Assembly: GCF_000835495.1 (NCBI RefSeq)
Contig: NW_015622548.1
Location: 434,001-498,000 of the forward strand
Source: Cladophialophora immunda
Lineage: Eukaryota > Ascomycota > Eurotiomycetes > Chaetothyriales > Herpotrichiellaceae
Length of the DNA: 64,000 bases
Direction of reading: 5' to 3'
In this document: positions 58,732 through 64,000 of the stretch, piece after piece
Position numbering within the stretch: the first letter of the stretch is position 1
Layout of the letters: each line of letters starts with the position of its first letter
The notes under the pieces: generated by a model
Database searches by the model: none
What the model saw: the letters and a program-made list of their open reading frames with translations, nothing else
What the model was told of the DNA's origin: nothing
Translations under genes and position numbers: made by a program

Positions 58732-59778
58732 TACGACACCGAGGACTCGGGTTTCGAGCAGGATTCTGTCCTGACACAATCAGTCCGGTCGAGTATTGAC
58801 AGGTCGTAAATGGCCGGGAGCACCATGCATATAAAGAGCGCCGATACTTCATGCCCAACGATTGCGCCGAGCGCGAGCGGCTGGAGTTGCAACACTGCGC
58901 AATGTTCCTTGCTGCGGGCGCCCAGCTCTTCTATGCCTCTGTCAAGCGGCTCCAGAAAATTTTGGACCTGGGCGCCGGCACTGGAACTTGGGCCAACGAT
59001 GTGGCTGATGCGCATCTCGAGGCCATCGTGTTAGGTGTAGACTTGAGTACCATCCAACCCACGGTCGCTCCGCCAAACGCAACGTGGGAGATTGATGATG
59101 TCGAGGACGACTGGACATGGCCGCCAGACCACTTCAATCTCATACAGCCAGTCCAAGCTCAGTGGAAACATCGCAGATTTCCCAAAGTATTTTCGACAGG
59201 CTTTCAGGTAATTTCCCCCGCGATACCCCCAATTCCCAAGCACACCTTGCATCTAACGCTTGTTCTGCTTTGTGTAGACACTGCAGGCCAGGGGGCTACT
59301 TCGAGATTCGCGATCTGGCCACATACCTGCAAAGCGACCACGCTCCGATTAGCCTCGACAACGCAGTGGACGAGTGGTGTCGTCTGATGCGACAAGGCAT
59401 CATCGGGATGGGCCGAAGGCTCGATCTGAACTTCGAGGAACTAGGAAACTTGGTGCGAGAGGTTGGCTTCTCGACATGGTTGTCGAGCCCATTCAAGATC
59501 CCTGTCGGGTGATAGCCGTCGGATCCGAGATTAAGGAGGAAGGGCTGTATCAACAGTACGCCATGTTAGAGGGCGTCGAGGCACTGACCCTTGCCGTCTT
59601 CACGCGTTGTTTGGGCTGGGAGCCAGAACGGGTCCAAGTGTTCCTTGCTGATGTGAGGAAACGGTATACTTACTGGCCATGGTACGTCAGTGACCAACTC
59701 CGGATTTGACGAAGCTGACTGATCTACCGCAGCGCCGTCATCTATGGCAAGAAGCCTGAAGCCGTATACTCACAATGA
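58732..59778 (+). pseudogene. LaeA-like SAM methyltransferase, frameshifted remnant
   Basis: Recognisable pieces follow the order of a LaeA-like methyltransferase but lie in shifting frames. DTEDSGFEQDSVLTQSVRSS is in frame 1 from 58735. NGREHHAYKERRY, then KILDLGAGTGTWANDVA (motif I), run in frame 3 to about 59142. SGNIADFPKYFRQAFR runs in frame 1 from 59161 to 59207. A normal intron (59208-59277) leads to HCRPGGYFEIRDLATYL in frame 2. At about 59473 the frame jumps again to DMVVEPIQDPCRVIAVG. A further normal intron (59682-59732) leads to the final stop at 59778. No intron explains the jumps near 58801, 59142 and 59473, so small deletions are the simplest reading. No usable N-terminal exon or start is visible. 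Sequencing error is the alternative. Confidence 0.72.
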
Positions 59779-60534
59779 TCAGGGTGAAGGATAGTGTTGT
59801 GTGGCACAGGACCCTGGACCAGGTGTGATCCAGTGCCCGTTGTCGCGGGATACAATGGGTGCGTAACTGGAGGCTCCCTCTTTCTTCGATCAGTATGGGT
59901 GTCTCCTGCAAGTCTGCGATTGGTAAGGCATCTGGACTCCTTCGGTCTTTTCCAGAGGGAAAGGGAAAGGGGAAAGGGGAAAAAAGGGCACCAGAGGGGA
60001 GTATTTCGTGCGGCGCCAAGAAGCGCAAGGCTACGTTTGACGACTCCATTGTACTTTGTACTTTTCAACGAACTCTCAAGCAAGGCTTCTTCTTCTTCTC
60101 TTCTTTTCATAGCCGATGGCCCCTCGACGCGATTCACTTTAAAAACTGGCACGAAGAGTACATGAGTACGGAAACCGACTCTCTCCATGTAATCTCAGCC
60201 ATTGCGATCATCGTTCCTTTCCTGTACCCCGCAGTTCATCATTCCTCGCCCATCTTAACCCCACGAAGAAAGGCACAGAAAACAATAAACACCATCAACG
60301 CTGCAAACCCAGGTCTAGAGATCATTAACAAATATAACAACGGTGATCATCAATGAGAAGGACATTGCATTACTCGATGACGATCAAAGCCTGAGAATCT
60401 ACACCCTTTCTGCCACTACCGGACTTTGTTTGTTTGCTCCGGCCATCAACTACATTCAAAATCTCCCTGTTTCCTATCTCTTCCCGAAGACAAGGTGTCA
60501 AAGTGCTGAGACCCCTCGAAGGGAAGCGAAGAAT
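59779..60534. promoter_or_regulatory. Promoter region of the HCS1 helicase gene
   Basis: 756 bases. Frames crossing it have no ATG that yields a recognisable protein; the helicase N-terminus begins at the ATG at 60535. No specific element recognised. Confidence 0.45.
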
Positions 60535-63000
60535 ATGGCGCCCTCAGCGGCCGAGAAGGCGCTCTCCCCCGCTGCGTTTTTCACCACGCTTCTCCATCTG
60601 GTCAATCTCGAGCAAGACTCCGAGATCGCCGAGACGTCGTTGCTGCTCTCGTCCACGCCCCCCACGACACTTTCCCGTGCCGGCCTCGCAATCCTCAACC
60701 TCGCGGTCCACTCCCTCAAGACTGGGCTCGGGGGCCGCAGCGTGGTTGAGCTCGGTCTCGACCCGGCGGTCGTGAGCAAGGACGCCAAGGGCGAGTTGCC
60801 GGAGCATGGCATTCGGACGGGGGATATCGTGCGGGTCGGGGAGACCCCGAAAGGGACCGCGAGGAAGAAAGAAGCTGCAGAGTTGAAGGGTAAAGGGGTT
60901 GAAGGCGTGGTGGTCCGCGTTGGGGAGAGGGCCGTATGGGTTGCGCTGGGCAAGGATAGTAGCGGAAGCGATAATGTCGAAGAGGTCCCGGACGGGAAAT
61001 TATGGCTGTACGTTTCCTCAGCGTCCCCTGGCATTTCTAAGACTCTGCTATAGAACAGCACTGACAGGCTATTGATTTTTCACGCGATACAGAGTCAAAC
61101 TGGCAAACGACGTCACTTACAAGAGGTGAGTTCTGCCAACAGTGGCTCTCGAGAATCAGTCACGGCTGACTTAGGTGCTTCAAGAATGAACCAGACCCTG
61201 ACCAGGCTACTCAAAACACCCGAGTCGTCATACACGACGCTCCAGCGCGTCCTCTTGAGCCTCTCTTCCGCAGGCACAGCTGACTCGTCTCAATCGGACG
61301 ACGTCGTTTTCTTCGACCCGACATTAAATCCATCTCAACAAGACGCAGTCCGTTTCGCCCTCTCCTCACCAGAGATAGCTCTCATCCACGGTCCACCTGG
61401 GACGGGAAAGACGTACACCCTCATCGAACTCATCCTGCAGCTTCTCAAGCGTGATCAACGTGTTCTGGTATGCGGACCCAGCAACATTAGCGTGGACAAC
61501 ATCGTCGAACGTCTCTCTTTGACCTCTCCTAGTACTCCAATCGTTCGCCTAGGTCATCCAGCCCGCCTCTTGCCAAGTGTCTTGAACCACTCGCTCGAAG
61601 TGTTGACGCGGACGAGCGAGGCCGCGGGAATTGTAAGTGACGTGCGCAAAGAAATGGATGCGAAGCAGGCGTCAATTCGGAAGACTCGCAATGGCCGTGA
61701 ACGGCGTGCGATTTACGCCGACCTGAAAGACTTAAGGAAAGAGTACCGCGAGCGGGAAGGGAAGTGTATAGATGGGCTGGTAACGGGCAGCAAGGTGGTG
61801 CTGTCGACACTCCACGGTGCTGGGAGTTATCAAATCCGCAATCAGGCGTTCGACGTCGTGGTGATTGACGAAGCGAGTCAGGCCCTCGAGCCACAATGCT
61901 GGATTCCGCTGGTCTTCGGAGGAGCAAACGTGAAAAAGCTAGTATTAGCGGGTGATCATCTGCAGTTGACGCCGACGGTCAAGAGCGCAGATAACAAAGA
62001 CACCAAGGAGGGAAAGAAAGCAAGGATCAAAACTCTGGAGGAAGAATTGGCCAAGTTGTCTGTCAAACACGAAGAATTAAAGGCAGCGAAGAGTTGGTCC
62101 TTGGAAACAACAATGTTTGACCGGCTCCTGGCCAGGCACGGATCCGGGATCAAGAGGCTGCTGAATACGCAGTACCGAATGCATGAAAAAATAATGTGGT
62201 TCTCTAGCGATGAGCTGTATGAAGGGAAGCTTGTCGCAGCCGATTCTGTTAAATCTCGACTGTTGAGAGATCTGCCATACGAAGTAAAAGAGACCGAAGA
62301 CACCATCGAACCACTTGTGTTTTTCGACACGCAAGGAGGTGATTTTCCAGAGAAGACAGAGGACGACTCAAGTGGCCAGGTTCACAAATCGACCCTGCTA
62401 GGAGACAGTAAGTGCAATGAAATGGAAGCGGCTGTGGCTGCCATGCATGTGAAAAATCTGGTTGAAGCTGGGGTCAGGGACGAAGACATCGCAGTTATAA
62501 CGCCTTACAACGCTCAGCTTGCTATTCTCAGCTCATTGCTCAAGGAGAAATATCCAAGCCTTGAGCTGGGCAGTGTGGATGGCTTCCAGGGCCGGGAGAA
62601 GGAAGCCGTCGTTGTCAGTCTGGTCAGAAGCAACGCTGAAAAGGAGGTGGGCTTCTTGGGCGAGAAAAGGAGATTAAATGGTAGGTCCAATCTCCCTATA
62701 CAGTCCTTCATTGCGCTCCGTGTACTTTTGCGTGCGTCTGCAAAAGGCCGGTGGTTGTTGCATCCTTGCTTTTGCGCCAAGGCAGGTATCCTGCCGGCGA
62801 GATCAAGGCTTTCTGTGTACAGAGGTATCTGACAATTGCTGTCTTCAGTTGCAATGACCCGACCAAAACGCCATTTGTGCGTGATTGGCGATTCAGAGAC
62901 CGTGTCTCGAGGCAGCCCCTTTTTGAAGAGGTGGATGAAATTCTTGGATAACCATGCTGATCTGAGATATCCAAACATTGACGAATTGGAATTCGGGTAG
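60535..63000 (+). CDS. HCS1: DNA polymerase alpha-associated DNA helicase A (Hcs1/SMUBP2-type)
   Basis: Four exons: 60535-61007, 61093-61125, 61185-62680 and 62849-63000; 717 residues. A superfamily 1 helicase of the Upf1-like group, linked to polymerase alpha in yeast. The N-terminal OB-like part ends VKLANDVTYKRMNQTLTRLL, which spans two introns and a 33-base exon. Helicase motifs are GPPGTGKTYT (Walker A, near 237), VVIDEASQALEP (DEAS box, near 395), LAGDHLQLTPTV, NTQYRMHEKI, DIAVITPYNAQL and GSVDGFQGREKEAVVVSLVR. The last exon restores NVAMTRPKRHLCVIGDSETV, the terminal motif VI. The 168-base final intron is the longest inside a gene here. No SMUBP2-type R3H or zinc finger follows, as expected for fungi. 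Confidence 0.93.
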
Positions 63001-64000
63001 TTTGCGTTGTTGCACAGCATCCTGCAATTCTGAGATCTTCAAAGTCGGGCTCGTGACCTGGATCATCCAGACCCGACGTCGGCAAATCTCGCAAACGAAC
63101 TTCGTACCAGTGGGATGCACGCCTCGTATTGGTTTGCATCAGGGACATTTGAAACGCATACGAAGGGCCCTGGTGAGCCAGTTTCATGTCGAGGCGACAG
63201 GTCTGACGTGGGATGTCCTCAACAAATGAACCGATATTTGAAGGGTCATTGGCTGGTTGCAGGCCCAAGAGCTCCGTCACAGCTGCATTTCCGATTTGAC
63301 CACGCAATCAACATAAGATTCGTCAATCAGGGACCTACCATTTATACACACAATTGGGCGCCTTGCAAGGTCGATGGAATGTTGTATCTGTGCGAGCGGA
63401 AAAAGCGCCGGTGTCAATACTGTTGTGATCCACGGAGCCCGTTGTTGCGACAGGATCAATCAGGCCCCCACTGCAGACGTCGCCATGGAATCCTCAGTAA
63501 ACGCGTCGCGGGGCCGAAATTTGCCATGTCACCAAATCCAGGGTGGAGATCTCTGTTCTAAAGTCTCGTGAGCAGCCCGGGAAATCGGCAAGATGCTAGA
63601 ACACAGCTTCGATTGCCGCAAGGAAGCCAATGGAAGGGGAAAAGAAAGCGTCGTGGTTTCTGTCGGCGAGAAGACAGCAGTGTTTGACTAGAGGGCCAAA
63701 GAGCCAAGATAAGGGTTCGTTGCGACAACGTAAAAGCGGAAAAAGACGAGGCCAATCAGGCTCGATTTCGCGCTTCTCGAGAGCAGACGCCCTTCGCAAA
63801 AGTTCAGCAAAGTTCCTATTGAGAGTTCAGAGATTCCCTGCCATGGACGCTGATTAGCAATAAGCGGGGACCTCCAAGCCAGTCGGTCGTGGCGAAGCGG
63901 GCATGCCGCTGGCTTCTGATCTTGCGCAGTAAAACCCTGGCCAGCCGTGCCAGCCTTACCGCTTCCTCTCCCTGTTCACCGAGCACGTGTTGATATCTTG
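63001..64000. other. Right-hand 1 kb without a recognised gene
   Basis: Contains the HCS1 3' flank. Small frames on both strands show no domain and do not join through plausible splice sites. A gene starting beyond the window may have its promoter here. Confidence 0.45.

Overview
The window is nuclear DNA of a filamentous ascomycete (Pezizomycotina). Genes are interrupted by short introns of about 40-170 bases with GT..AG ends and CTGAC/CTAAC-type branch points. The recognisable proteins (Dicer-like protein with two RNase III domains, Glo3, Mia40, Upf2, C2H2 plus fungal-specific transcription factor, several cytochromes P450) fit that group. I could not narrow the order from sequence alone. 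Exon structures were assembled by hand by joining reading frames at splice signals; every joined coding length is a multiple of three.

Layout. 1-6.4 kb: 3' part of a ribosomal-L1-family ribosome-biogenesis protein (Cic1 type), UPF2 of nonsense-mediated decay in five exons (one GC-AG intron), and thiamine pyrophosphokinase on the minus strand. 7.3-13.9 kb: a 1,497-residue GHKL-ATPase/DUF3883 protein and the mitochondrial import oxidoreductase Mia40. 16.4-26.7 kb: a conserved low-complexity protein behind a long pyrimidine-rich leader, the ArfGAP Glo3, a DUF7918 protein with Asn/Gln-rich blocks, and an Shb17-type sedoheptulose bisphosphatase. 27.8-36 kb: a large protein with a C-terminal methyltransferase-like domain, a secreted isochorismatase-fold hydrolase, and a secreted Cys-rich/EF-hand protein. 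36.2-45.8 kb: Dicer-like protein 2, replication factor C subunit 5, an unrecognised 341-residue protein, and a RING-CH membrane ubiquitin ligase.

47-60 kb looks like an accessory block. It holds a TauD/TfdA 2-oxoglutarate dioxygenase, a C2H2/fungal-trans regulator, two P450s, a six-exon secreted protein with 22 cysteines, and the broken remains of a LaeA-like methyltransferase. This resembles the tailoring and regulatory part of a metabolic gene cluster, but no backbone synthase is visible. The window closes with the housekeeping helicase HCS1/SMUBP2 and 1 kb without a recognised gene.

Most genes are independent housekeeping units. The clearest functional grouping is the accessory block. I saw no tRNA, rRNA, CRISPR array or intact transposon.
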